Source: Reticulitermes speratus
Taxonomy: Eukaryota > Arthropoda > Insecta > Blattodea > Rhinotermitidae
Length of the DNA stretch: 64,000 bases
NCBI GenBank assembly: GCA_021186555.1
Contig: JAJKFL010000039.1
Location: forward strand, 40,930,610 to 40,994,609
Direction of reading: 5' to 3'
In this document: positions 50,680 to 61,559 of the stretch, in pieces
Layout: every line of letters starts with the position of its first letter
Position numbering within the stretch: the stretch's first letter is position 1
Notes under the pieces: model-generated
The model's database searches: none
What the model was told of the DNA's origin: nothing
Seen by the model: the letters and a program-made list of their open reading frames with translations, nothing else
Made by a program: the position numbers and the translations under genes

Positions 50680-50815
50680 GCTAACAGTTCCTCAGCCAGT
50701 CAGTAATTCCCTGCATTTTGTGGAACCCTGATGTTCATTACCGTGTTCACAACAGCTCGCCACTATTCTGGGCCAGATCAATCCAGTCCAGGCACTCCCA
50801 TCCTATATGTTGAGA
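50680..50815 (-). repeat. LINE 3' end fragment
   Basis: Reverse complement of the ORF terminus and 3' UTR seen at 33.9 kb (CAAAATGCAGGGAATTACTG, GCTAACAGTTCCTCAGC). Confidence 0.6.
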
Positions 50816-50868
50816 AATTTTGGTGAGTACAAACATTAAGATATACAGAACTATAATTTTGTTGTTGT

Positions 50869-53480
50869 TTTGTATGGGTGTGAAACTTGGTCTGTCACAC
50901 TGAGGGAGGAACATAGGCTGAGGGTGTTCGAGAATAGGGTGCTGAGGGGGATATTTGGGTCTAAGAGGGACGGGGTAACGGGGGAGTGGAGAAGACTACA
51001 TAACGAGGAACTTTATGATCTGTACTCATCTGAATAGTGTGCTGAGGGGGATATTTGGGGTTAAGAGGGACGGGGTAACAGGGGAGTGGAGAAGACTACA
51101 TAACGAGGAACTTAATGATCTGTACTGATCTGAATAGTGTGCTGAGGGGGATATTTGGGGTTAAGAGGGACGGGGTAACAGGGGAGTGGAGAAGACTACA
51201 TAACGAGGAACTTAATGATCTGTACTGATCTGAATAGTGTGCTGAGGGGGATATTTGGGGTTAAGAGGGACGGGGTAGCAGGGGAGTGGAGAAGACTACA
51301 TAACGAGGAACTTAATGATCTGTACTGATCTGAATAGTGTGCTGAGGGGATATTTGGGGTTAAGAGGGACGGGGTAACAGGGGAGTGGAGAAGACTACAT
51401 AACGAGGAACTTAATGATCTGTACTGATCTGAATAGTGTGCTGAGGGGGATATTTGGGGCTAAGTGGGACGGGGTAACGGGGGAGTGGAGAAGACTACAT
51501 AACGAGGAACTTAATGATCTGTACTGATCTGAATAGTGTGCTGAGGGGGATATTTGGGTCTAAGTGGGACGGGGTAACGGGGGAGTAGAGAAGACTACAT
51601 AACGAGGAACTTAATGATCTGTACTGATCTGAATAGTGTGCTGAGGGGGATATTTGGGTCTAAGTGGGACGGGGTAACGGGGGAGTGGAGAAGACTACAT
51701 AACGAGGAACTTAATGATCTGTACTGATCTGAATAGTGTGCTGAGGGGGATATTTGGGTCTAAGTGGGACGGGGTAACGGGGGAGTGGAGAAGACTACAT
51801 AACGAGGAACTTAATGATCTGTACTGATCTGAATAGTGTGCTGAGGGGGATATTTGGGTCTAAGTGGGACGGGGTAACAGGGGAGTGGAGAAGACTACAT
51901 AACGAGGAACTTAATGATCTGTACTGATCTGAATAGTGTGCTGAGGGGGATATTTGGGTCTAAGTGGGACGGGGTAACGGGGGAGTGGAGAAGACTACAT
52001 AACGAGGAACTTAATGATCTGTACTGATCTGAATAGTGTGCTGAGGGGGATATTTGGGTCTAAGTGGGACGGGGTAACGGGGGAGTGGAGAAGACTACAT
52101 AACGAGGAACTTAATGATCTGTACTGATCTGAATAGTGTGCTGAGGGGGATATTTGGGGCTAAGTGGGACGGGGTAACAGGGGAGTGGAGAAGACTACAT
52201 AACGAGGAACTTAATGATCTGTACTGATCTGAATAGTGTGCTGAGGGGGATATTTGGGTCTAAGTGGGACGGGGTAACGGGGGAGTGGAGAAGACTACAT
52301 AACGAGGAACTTAATGATCTGTACTGATCTGAATAGTGTGCTGAGGGGGATATTTGGGTCTAAGTGGGACGGGGTAACGGGGGAGTGGAGAAGACTACAT
52401 AACGAGGAACTTAATGATCTGTACTGATCTGAATAGTGTGCTGAGGGGGATATTTGGGTCTAAGTGGGACGGGGTAACGGGGGAGTGGAGAAGACTACAT
52501 AACGAGGAACTTAATGATCTGTACTGATCTGAATAGTGTGCTGAGGGGGATATTTGGGGCTAAGTGGGACGGGGTAACAGGGGAGTGGAGAAGACTACAT
52601 AACGAGGAACTTAATGATCTGTACTGATCTGAATAGTGTGCTGAGGGGGATATTTGGGGTTAAGAGGGACGGGGTAACGGGGAGTGGAGAAGACTACATA
52701 ACGAGGAACTTAATGATCTGTACTGATCTGAATAGTGTGCTGAGGGGGATATTTGGGGCTAAGTGGGACGGGGTAACGGGGGAGTGGAGAAGACTACATA
52801 ACGAGGAACTTAATGATCTGTACTGATCTGAATAGTGTGCTGAGGGGGATATTTGGTTCTAAGTGGGACGGGGTAACGGGGGAGTGGAGAAGACTACATA
52901 ACGAGGAACTTAATGATCTGTACTGATCTGAATAGTGTGCTGAGGGGGATATTTGGTCTAAGAGGGACGGGGTAACGGGGGAGTGGAGAAGACTACATAA
53001 CGAGGAACTTAATGATCTGTACTGATCTGAATAGGGTGCTGAGGGGGATATTTGGGTTAAGAGGGACGGGGTAACAGGAGTGGAGAAGACTACATAACGA
53101 GGAACTTAATGATCTGTACTGATCTGAATAGTGTGCTGAGGGGGATATTTGGGGCTAAGAGGGACGGGGTAACGGGGAGTGGAGAAGACTACATAAGAGG
53201 GAACTTAATGATCTGTACTGATCACCAATATTTGCGGGTGATCAAATCAAGAAGAATGAGGGGCGGGCATGTAGACGTATGGGGAGGGGAGAGGTGCATA
53301 CAGATTTGGTGGGAACCTGAGGAAGGAGACCACTGACACCAAGGCGTAGTATGGGAGGATAATATATAAGGAACTTCAAGAAGTGGGATGGGGGGCATGG
53401 ACTGGATTGATATGGCTCAGGATAGGGACAGGTGGTGGGCTGTTGTGAATGCGGTAATGAACCTTCGGGTTCCATAAAAC
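50869..53480 (+). mobile_element. non-LTR retrotransposon ORF tail interrupted by its own 100-bp satellite
   Basis: The left piece (about 50871-51038) reads LYGCETWSVTLREEHRLRVF, then ENRVLRGIFGSKRDG and EWRRLHNEELYDLY. The right piece (about 53225-53480) resumes with the degraded RRMRGGHV region and ends [26 protein letters not shown]-stop, with the (TTAG)n 3' end to about 53560. Between them lie about 22 extra copies of a 100-bp part of the same ORF. It encodes the C-terminal region downstream of reverse transcriptase; clade not assigned. Confidence 0.85.
50935..53225 (+). repeat. 100-bp LINE-derived satellite, about 23 copies
   Basis: Exact 100-bp spacing of GTGCTGAGGGGGATATTTGG. The unit encodes VLRGIFG.KRDGVTGEWRRL in its first copy, but 100 is not a multiple of 3, so the array cannot be translated through. 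The junction joins CTGAATAG-TGTGCTGAG to GAGAATAG-GGTGCTGAG, a short shared AATAG. Variants fall in blocks: GGTTAAGAGGG at the left, GTCTAAGTGGG in the middle. Confidence 0.95.
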
Positions 53481-53689
53481 GCGGGGAATTTTTGACTAGC
53501 TGACGACCTGTTACTTCTCAAGAAGGACTGTGCTATATGGATTAGTTAGTTATTAGTTAGCTCCATCCACTACGTCAAGGTGTTCCACTGGTCTCTTTCC
53601 TTCAGGTTCCCATCAAAACAATGCATGTATTTCCTCCCCATACTTGCACATCCCCTCTCTCTCTCCGCAATACAGCACATCGTAAGCTC

Positions 53690-54250
53690 CCCAGTATGCA
53701 GTCATCTGTTACCTCGTCCCTCTTAGACCCAAATCCCCCTCACATCACTATTCTCCACACACTCAGCCTATGTTCCTCCCTCAGTGTGACAGACCAAGTT
53801 AAACACCCATTCGTGCTACATTCCCCGCCCACCTCATTCTCTGATTTGATCATCCCAATATTTTGGTGATGAGTACAGATCATTAAAGCTCCTCGTTATG
53901 TAGTCTCTCCACTCCCTGTTACCCCGTCCCTCTTAGACCCAAATATCCCCCTCAGCACACATATTCTCCAACACACTCAGCCTATGTTCCTCCCTCAGTG
54001 TGACAGACCAAGTTTCACACCCATTCGTGCTACATGCCCCGCCCACCTCATTTTCTTGATTTGATCATCCCAATAATATTTGGTGATGAGTACAGATCAT
54101 TAAGCTCCTCGTTATGTAGTCTTCTCCACTCCCCTGTTACCCCGTTCCTCTTAGACCCAAATATCCCCCTCAGCACACTATTCTCGAACACCCTCAGCCT
54201 ATGTTCCTCCCTCAGTGTGACAGACCAAGTTTCACACCCATACAAAACAA
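53690..54250 (-). repeat. inverted LINE tail copies, 214-bp tandem (about 2.6 copies)
   Basis: Minus strand reads YGCETWSVTLREEHRLRVFE and RGIFGSKRNGVTGEWRRLHN, ending in IIGMIKSRK (54048-54245). Two shorter degenerate repeats lie to the left with a spacing of 214 bp. Confidence 0.8.
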
Positions 54251-54408
54251 CAACAAAATTACAGTTCTGTATATCTTAATGTTTGTATCTTTGGATACCA
54301 AACTGTAAGACAGCAGATGCGGTCTGAACGGTGGCAGGCACTCCCTGAGTTTGATCTGCCCTTCACTTCTTCAGGAATGCAATTTTGATTTGCCGTGCCG
54401 TCTGATGA

Positions 54409-54763
54409 ACCTCAAGTCTTGTCACAAGTGGACATAACATGTTTCTTGACACAAAGCCCCCCATATGTAGCACTTTGTAACCTCAAGTCTTGTCACAAGT
54501 GGACATAACATGTTTCTTGACACAAAGCCCCCCATATGTAGCACTTTGTAACCTCAAGTCTTGTCACAAGTGGACATAACATGTTTCTTGACACAAAGCC
54601 CCCCATATGTAGCACTTTGTAACCTCAAGTCTTGTCACAAGTGGACATAACATGTTTCTTGACACAAAGCCCCCCATATGTAGCACTTTGTAACCTCAAG
54701 TCTTGTCACAAGTGGACATAACATGTTTCTTGACACAAAGCCCCCCATATGTAGCACTTTGTA
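54409..54763. repeat. 71-bp tandem repeat, five copies without visible differences
   Basis: Unit ACCTCAAGTCTTGTCACAAG... through ATGTAGCACTTTGTA at 54409, 54480, 54551, 54622 and 54693. No differences between copies were found by eye. Confidence 0.95.
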
Positions 54764-54899
54764 ACATCGCGCTATGCACATGTTTTGTGTTTGTGTACGA
54801 ATATTCGTGAAAGCTTTTTGACTGCGTGACGTAAATTAATGCATAGCGTTATGTGTTGGTTTGAGCCGCGCTGTGGGACAAGATTAAAGTCTTAAGTGA

Positions 54900-55000
54900 T
54901 ACGATGCTGTGGCGACTCATAGTCGTTTACCGACGTTTCGGACGACCTTTCATCCTCCATGTTTAGGATAGTCCAAGAATAGTGCACCTTATCTGTACGT
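54900..55000 (-). repeat. hammerhead-like repeat relic
   Basis: Minus strand: GGAGGATGAAAGGTCGTCCGAAACGTCGGTAAAC-type layout (given here in outline) with core TGGAGGA and GAAAC; stem II is poor. Confidence 0.35.
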
Positions 55001-55020
55001 GGAGGCAGCAAGCTAATGCG

Positions 55021-55405
55021 AAATGTTGGTAGCTAATTACCATGTCGGTAGCTAATTACCGTGTTGGTAGCTAATTGCCATGTTGGTAGCTAATTACCGT
55101 GTTGGTAGCTAATTACCATGTCGGTAGCTAATTACCGTGTTGGTAGCTAATTACCATGTTGGTAGCTAATTACCGTGTTGGTAGCTAATTACCATGTTGG
55201 TAGCTAAATACCATGTTGGTAGCTAATTACCGTGTTGGTAGCTAATTACCGTGTTGGTAGCTAATTACCGTGTTGGTAGCTAAATACCATGTTGGTAGCT
55301 AATTACCGTGTTGGTAGCTAATTACCGTGTTGGTAGCTAATTACCATGTTGGTAGCTAATTACCATGTTGGTAGCTAATTACCATGTTTGTTGTTAATTA
55401 CCAAT
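55021..55405. repeat. 19-bp minisatellite, about 20 copies
   Basis: Unit GTTGGTAGCTAATTACCRT. GGTAGCTAATTACC is partly self-complementary (GGTA...TACC). It resembles the GGTAACTAACTACC arms of the foldback at 15.5 kb. Confidence 0.93.
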
Positions 55406-55479
55406 CCACGCGACGTCATATCCTATGAGACATCTTCAGAATCGCATGCAGTGACATTGCTTACAACAGGGCGTCGATT

Positions 55480-55620
55480 TGGTGTTGTTGGCAATACTGC
55501 ACCGTGTTCGAGAGGTCCCAGGTTCGAGTCCCTACTGTTGTAGTGCTTAGTCATTCCAAGCAAATACCAGGGTAATGCCTGGCGTTAGGCTGCGACCGGA
55601 TGACAGCGTCGTTAAACAAA
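55480..55620 (+). repeat. second tRNA-derived SINE family, fragment
   Basis: B box CAGGTTCGAGTCCCTAC followed by a body with GCGTTAGGCTGCGACCGG and a short AAACAAACAAA tail. The A box side is degraded. Confidence 0.55.
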
Positions 55621-55734
55621 CAAAAAATAAGTCCGTAAATACTTTTGTAACAGAGTGGCCCCAAAATCAGTTAACCGGTTGGTAAAATATACACTAAAAT
55701 ACGGTGAACTGACTGGACCATGTAATCTGCGGTC

Positions 55735-55925
55735 TTCTGGGGTATTACACGGCGTCGTGTGGTAATTGTTTACCAACGTTTCGGCACAAGTATCGGTCCC
55801 ATCCTCACGGGTCAAGAATCCCTTTCCCACTCGGACTCATGACCCGTGAGGATGGGACCGATACTTGTCCCGAAACGTCGGTAAACAATTACCACAAGAC
55901 GCAGCGTAATACCCCAGAAGACCAC
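55735..55925. repeat. foldback with two decayed hammerhead-like motifs
   Basis: Arms GTCTTCTGGGGTATTACACG... and complement. Each arm contains GGGACCGATACTTGT-CCC, GAAACGT-GG and upstream GTGAGGA in place of CTGAGGA. The first core C is G in both arms, so catalysis is unlikely. Confidence 0.65.
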
Positions 55926-56061
55926 AGATTTCATCAACATCGCGGCGGAAGTCTGAAATCAATGACTGGACCATCGTGTATATTACAAAGGGTAGAAACA
56001 GAGAGTTTGGGGTTCTGAGGATGGCGACTGTTAACATTGTTGTCTTCTGGGGTGAGAGTGG

Positions 56062-56250
56062 GGCCGGGATAGCTCAGTACAGTGTCTAGGCTACGGACTG
56101 GACAGTCCGGGTTTCGAATTCCTTCTTCTCCAAAACGTCCACACCGGCTGTGGGGCCCACTCAGCCTCTCATTCAATGGGGAGCGGGGCTCTTTCTTGGG
56201 GGGGGGGGGTAAAGCGGCTTGCCCGTGAAGCTAACTACTTAACTCGTACA
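56062..56250 (+). repeat. SINE family A, 3'-truncated
   Basis: GGGCCGGGATAGCTCAGTAC head, B box CCGGGTTTCGAATTCC, body to GTAAAGCGGC with a G run. Confidence 0.75.
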
Positions 56251-56618
56251 GACGCAGTAGTTCTACTTTCTGTCCCATCAGCATGGTGTGCGGTGTGCTT
56301 CATGTGCGCTTCCTTTAGGTTGCGTTCTGCTTACAGTGCGTCTCACCTGTATCATTGTATTGACTGCTGCGAGTTTTGTTCTGGCGTCTATGCAAGCGAG
56401 TGGAATAGTTTGATGATTTGTGTCGTGCGTCCGGCTTTACTGGTGAGAGTGACGGCCGTGTTAGACACTTGATACTTCGATAGCAGGCAGCTTCAACATC
56501 AAGCAGCAAGCCATGATATTCTAACACCAGTTTTGCTTCGTATCAAAATATTACAGTCTCTGGATCTACAGGTCAGGTATGTAAATGTCATTGCAGTGCA
56601 TATGTACTGTGTATTATA

Positions 56619-56620
56619 GC

Positions 56621-56661
<41 letters not shown>
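56619..56661. repeat. (TTA)n microsatellite
   Basis: About 14 ATT triplets. Confidence 0.9.
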
Positions 56662-57045
56662 TATCCTGTCGCTCCTTGTGGAGCATAGGGCCTCCTTTCG
56701 GAGGTTTCTTTGGTCGTGTGCATAGGTGTAGTGAGTGACCAGCCCACTGACTGCACAAGTTCTACTCAATCCTGATGTGACTGTCACAGCCATCTAGCAG
56801 TCAATCAGGAGACTTGGGTGAGAAATGGCCGCTGAATTTAGCTTACGAAACATCTCTATGCCCGTAAGGTTCTTTTACATGCCGTAAATCTACGACATGG
56901 GACCGACGGCTTTACTTCCCCTCCGAAGGAAGTTGTGCTCCGGATTTTTATCACCCTTAAAAATCCATCAGCCTCGGTCGGGATCGAACCCGCGAACCTT
57001 GGGTCCAGTGGCGAGCACGCTAACCACTAGTCCACCGAGGACGAC
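56662..57045 (-). repeat. third tRNA-derived SINE family
   Basis: The minus-strand head at about 57045-56965 has A box TGGACTAGTGG and B box GGGTTCGATCCCG with flanking CCTCGG/CCGAGG that could form an acceptor-like stem. The body contains GGATTTTTAAGGGTGATAAA. The TTA microsatellite adjoins its 3' end. Confidence 0.7.
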
Positions 57046-57329
57046 TATTATACCGTAGATGGCCATTATTTTATCTGACAACTATCGGTTGCCGCTTCCT
57101 GTCGGCTCGTTTATCATATTAACGTAGCCCACACACGCGGCTGAGTAGATGTGGGTAAGTAACAAATGATAGTTGTCAGATAAAATGACGAAGATGAACA
57201 ACAGTCCGACGGTTTACAAAACGTACCATAACAGACATTCTGGTAATGGCGTCAGCTGCACTGGTAATGGGTTTAAGTTCCGGTACTCGGTCGAATGTGT
57301 CTCGTTTGTGGCGTGAAGAAGAAAGGACT

Positions 57330-57375
57330 TCTTGACCCTTGAAGATGGGACCGATACGTTGTCCCGAAACGTCGA
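57330..57375 (+). repeat. hammerhead-like relic
   Basis: CTTGAAGATGGGACCGATAC, GTTGTCCC, GAAACGTCG: stem II GGGAC/GTCCC is intact but the core reads TTGAAGA. Confidence 0.45.
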
Positions 57376-57429
57376 ACGGGCTTGGTTACGTTAAATCGGT
57401 GTGTGACAAGTCCCTGTGCATGCAACGTA

Positions 57430-57690
57430 GGCAGATGGGGTGGAGGTAGACGTACAGCTCCACTCATTCTTAACCTCGGCACTAGATGGAGTGGTCAACA
57501 TCACTCCCCGGCCTGTTTTCCCCCCTGGGAAAGAACCTCCGTTACCCATTGAATAGAAGGCGGGTCCCCCCAGCAGGTCTGGACGGTTCTGGAGAAGAGA
57601 AAGTCTTCTGCTAATGCTAGGATTCGAACCTCGGGTCGTCCAGCCCGTTAAGTAATCGCTCTGCCAACTGAGCTGTCCGGCTGCCGAAGA
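57430..57690 (-). repeat. SINE family A copy
   Basis: Reverse complement: head CCGGACAGCTCAGTTGGCAG, B box GGTTCGAATCC, body to ACTCCACCCC. Confidence 0.8.
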
Positions 57691-57755
57691 TGATAGAGCA
57701 GTATTACTACTTTGTAGCGGGTTTACATCACCAGTCACTGAGTTGCAAGTTCATT

Positions 57756-57990
57756 CATTCTGCAGTCTGTCTTACGACAGTCCGTAGCCTCTTCATTCTG
57801 TAGTCTGTCTTACGACATGTCCGTAGCCTCTTCATTCTGTAGCCTGTCTTACGACATGTCCGTAGCCTCTTCATTCTGCAGTCTGTCTTACGACAGGTCC
57901 GTAGCCTCTTCATTCTGTAGTCTGTCTTACGACAGGTCCGTAGCCTCTTCATTCTGTAGTCTGTCTTACGACAGGTCCGTAGCCTCTTCC
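57756..57990 (-). repeat. 39-bp minisatellite from the end of the adjacent LINE ORF, about 6 copies
   Basis: Unit TTCATTCTGTAGTCTGTCTT then ACGACAGGTCCGTAGCCTC. On the minus strand the junction with the LINE reads FGRGYGPVVRQTTE, and the unit is the stretch encoding that terminus, repeated out of the ORF. Confidence 0.85.
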
Positions 57991-58490
57991 AAAGCGAGTT
58001 CTCCACACAGTGCGATCTAGTGCTTCCTCTTTCAATTTACAGTATCTTCTCTTTTCCTTAAGGTCATCCAGTAGCTGCTTACACCTTCTCTCTCGTCTTC
58101 CCGTCATTTCTATCCTTCCCTCTAACTTTCCTTCAATCACGTGTTTCAGAAGGCAGTTTCTACGCAAGATGTGACCAATCCAGTTAGCCTTTCTTCTTTT
58201 TATTGTATGTACGATATTCCTCTCCTCCTTGACTCTGTGTAATACTTCTTCATTTCTCACACGATCGGTCCAACAGATCTTCTCCATTCTTCTCCAGCAC
58301 CACATTTCAAAACTTTCCAGATACTTCCGATCCACTTTCCCAAGTGTCCACGTTTCAGCACCACACAAAGCTACGCTCCAAATGTAGCACTTTACTAGTT
58401 TCTTACTTAAATTTAAGTCCAGTTTGCTGGTGAAAAGATTCTTCTTGTTGAATGCTGCTTTTGCCATGGCGATTCTGGATTTAGTTGCAA
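57949..58490 (-). pseudogene. non-LTR retrotransposon ORF2 C-terminal fragment, second family
   Basis: About 175 residues open on the minus strand: FNKKNLFTSKLDLNLSKKLV, SVALCGAETWTLGKVDRKYL, ESFEMWCWRRMEKICWTDRV, RRKANWIGHILRRNCLLKHV, LDDLKEKRRYCKLKEEALDR, ending FGRGYGPVVRQTTE. This is the region after the reverse transcriptase domain in a LINE polyprotein. The YADD-type catalytic motif is not in the fragment. It is 5' truncated near 58490. The unbroken frame suggests recent insertion. Confidence 0.85.
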
Positions 58491-58983
58491 GTATAACACA
58501 GAAAAATAATGTATTCGTTTGTACGTTTATTTGTATAATGATTGCGATTACAATGATGTATTGGCAAAATGAGTCGAATTTACAGTCACATTTCGACGAA
58601 GAGTAAGACCGTCGGGTCTCGAAGTCTTGCGACGTAGGACGTACACACGGAGGCAGAGCCGGTTTAAGCTTATCGCGATCTATGCGGCTGTATGGGGCCC
58701 TACCGTTCGGGAGAGGGTCGAAAAGGCTGAGTGTATGTCACATTTGATGTCAAACATATTGCTCGATATTGCTCTGTCTGCGTTGTCATTTCAGGGCTAC
58801 GTGTGGGTAGGGCTTAACAAGTATTTTGCGTTGGTTCCGGAAGTGTCTCACTCGTCCATCCCGACCTACATAATGAAATGTATCGATCAGTGGGTGATAG
58901 CCACGTGACGACGGTCACGGCCAGGACTCACGTTGGTGTAACATGTGCAATACAAGGAAGACACTGAAGTTCTGTGTTTATTA
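58491..58983. other. unassigned sequence
   Basis: The frame at 58627-58908 is open (93 codons), but nothing in it was recognised. Confidence 0.35.
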
Positions 58984-59680
58984 TTAACACTCTGAAGCCC
59001 AGGTGGGTCACTTTGCCTATCGCCAGGTTTAACATTCAACAATTCTACGTTCTGCCCACACAGTGTATTTATGTGTTTTGTGTGGATCTCAGAACAAACA
59101 GCGATTATTTCACTGTACAGCATTAACTGATTGGTTTGTATAACTGAGACGGAGTGTGTTTACTGCGCGGTACGGACTGTATTTATATATAATGTATATT
59201 AACCCTCTTAAGCCCAGTGGTTACTATATTTACCACCAGTTTAACATTCACAATTCTACGTTCTGCCCACACAGTGTATTTATGTGTTTTGTGTGGATCT
59301 CAGAACAAACAGCGATTATTTCACTGTACAACATTAACTGACTGGTTTGTATAACTGAGACGGAGTGTGTTTACTGCGCGGTACGGACTGAATTTATGTG
59401 TTTTGTGTGGATCTCAGAACAAACAGCGATTATTTCACTGTACAACATTAACTGACTGGTTTGTATAACTGAGACGGAGTGTGTTTACTGCGCGGTACGA
59501 ACTGTATTTATGTGTTTTGTGTGGATCTCAGAACAAACAGCGATCATTTCACTGTACAGCATTAACTGATTGGTTTGTATAACTGAGACGGAGTGTGTTT
59601 ACTGCGCGGTACGAGCTGTATTTATGTGTTTTGTGTGGATCTCAGAACAAACAGCGATTATTTCACTATACAGCATTATC
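58984..59680. repeat. second array of the 114-bp family
   Basis: The same core and long-unit insert as at 48.1-49.8 kb, about five copies, ended by an inserted SINE fragment. Confidence 0.9.
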
Positions 59681-59835
59681 TACTCTTTCTTTAACTTCGG
59701 CGATAGATGGGGGTGGGTGGTCAACGCCACGCCCCGGCCGCTTTACCCCCGGGAATGACTCGGTACCCATTGTACAGGAGGCTGGGTAGGCCCCAGGGCC
59801 GGTCTGGACTGGTGCTGAAAGTCTCGAGCCAACCG
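59681..59835 (-). repeat. SINE family A, truncated
   Basis: Body only, in reverse: GGGTGGTCAACGCCACGCCC through CCGGTCTGGAC. Confidence 0.75.
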
Positions 59836-60485
59836 GGATTTAAGAAGTCAGTAGCCATTGTAAATAGAGTCACATTTTATTTATCATAAAACTAGTAACA
59901 AAAGAAAGGAAGAGCTGACTGCAAGAACGTGACTTCTTGCGAAGCTGTGTAAAGTCTTGGAGAACCGAGAATAACTCCGCGGCCCACACATCAGGAAACA
60001 TTCATCTATATGTTTTTGAAAAGTGCACGTTATAGATAAGAGTACTTAGAATGCTCGAATCGCCTTAGTGAGTGTGTTGTGTGCGAAAGTAATCTCTGTG
60101 TTATGTTACAAGGACACCTATGATTCACACAGTCATGTAATATCAATGTCTACACATCGAGGAAATTATCTATGCCTAGATATGCAGGTCTGATGGATTT
60201 ATTCGTCTGTTTAACGGCGCTGTCAATATATTCCATATACAGCGTCGAATGGTTGGATGATTAGTGAGTAATGAATGGGAAAGTATCTGGAAGGAAACAG
60301 TCGTGGTCTAATTTAAGGCAATGTTTCCCAAACTTTTTTGTTCCCGGACCCCTTTTGGCTTCGAAAAAATAACCACGGATCCTCACACCTTTGTTCACGT
60401 AAATATAGTGTTCGGATGAGAGGTATCCAAAATTAATTTATATCTCAGAACTTATTTTAGATAGCTACGAATATATACCAGTATG

Positions 60486-60626
60486 AGGCCGTGCCATGGC
60501 TCAGGCGGTTAGTCGTCGGCCTCCCACCGCGGAAGCCCGGGTTCGATTGCCGATCGCAGTGGACGCGCGGTCTAAGGCGTGGGTCTTCGGCCGCTCGCTT
60601 ACTGGGATCGTGGGTTCGAATCCACC
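60486..60626 (+). repeat. dimeric tRNA-headed SINE
   Basis: Two tRNA-like modules in tandem. The first has A box TGGCTCAGGCGG and B box CCCGGGTTCGATTGCC; the second has GTCTAAGGCGTGG and B box GTGGGTTCGAATCC. A 3' body follows that is itself tandemly repeated. Confidence 0.65.
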
Positions 60627-61025
60627 GGGGCATGGATGTTTGAGTTGTGTTTGTTGTAAGGGCGGTAATATGGAACGTAAAGTGACATGAAGGACGAAAG
60701 GATTAAACAGTACAAAATGATCAAAAGGAAAATAACCCCGGACAGGCAAAAAGAAAATCCCGCCGGGGCATGGATGTTTGTGTTGTGTTTGTTGTAAGGG
60801 CGGTAATATGGAACGTAAAGTGACATGAAGGACGAAAGGATTTAAACAGTACAAAAATTGATCAAAGGGGGAAAATAACCCCGGACAGGCAAAAAGAAAA
60901 ATCCCACCGGGGCATGGATGTTTGTGTTGTGTTTGTTGTATAAGGACGGTAGTATGGAACGTAAAGTGACATGAAGGACGGATTTAAAAGTACAAAAATG
61001 GATCAAAGGGGGGAAAAAAATCCCG
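60627..61025 (+). repeat. about 140-bp tandem repeat, three copies (SINE tail)
   Basis: GGGGCATGGATGTTTGTGTT at about 60627, 60765 and 60909 (spacing 138 and 144 bp), each with GGTAATATGGAACGTAAAGT and CCCCGGACAGGCAAAAAG. Confidence 0.85.
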
Positions 61026-61135
61026 AGTCAGTCCATGTGGGATTTGTGGTGGACAAAGTGGCACTGGGACAGGTTTTCCCCCGAGTTCTTCGGTTTTCCC
61101 CGGTCAATTTCATTCCACCGGTGCTCAATTACTTG
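61026..61135 (+). repeat. dispersed repeat, source type of the 91-bp array
   Basis: CATGTGGGATTTGTGGTGGA, CACTGGGACAGGTTTTC, then TTCATTCCACCGGTGCTCAA: the head plus about one 91-bp unit, unamplified. Confidence 0.7.
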
Positions 61136-61559
61136 GAAAAATAAAAAAAAAACCGAATACATAACAGTAGCACACGTAACAATATATTGCATGATTTTAC
61201 CTTAATTAAACTGACTGTCGCTCGCTTCGTGGGTACAGGGTGTTTCTTAATTATATATCCTAACGGTCGCACGAAATAAACACACCGCCAATTAAAGCAG
61301 TCCCGCCATTATTTTTAACAAAACATTATTCCTTTAATTACAAAAATAAGTAACCTTCAAAGTAGCCATTACAGAAATGTATCCACGGATGCCCTGGGAA
61401 CTGGTCGAAGATCCCTCGGGATCCGCGGAGAACACTTTTGGAGCCCCTGATTTAATGTATTATCCTTTGACCGCAGGTTACACCGAAACGTCCGTACCCA
61501 TCTACCAAATTATAGGCCTATTACATCTGAACTCAAAAGACTGTAATACTGATTAAATA

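Noticed and set aside
57755..58006. Arg/Lys-rich repeat protein on the minus strand
   Set aside because: Translation of the 39-bp minisatellite derived from a LINE end.
58627..58908. 93-codon plus-strand ORF as a gene
   Set aside because: No recognised domain, no splice context, flanked by a LINE fragment and a satellite; not supportable.
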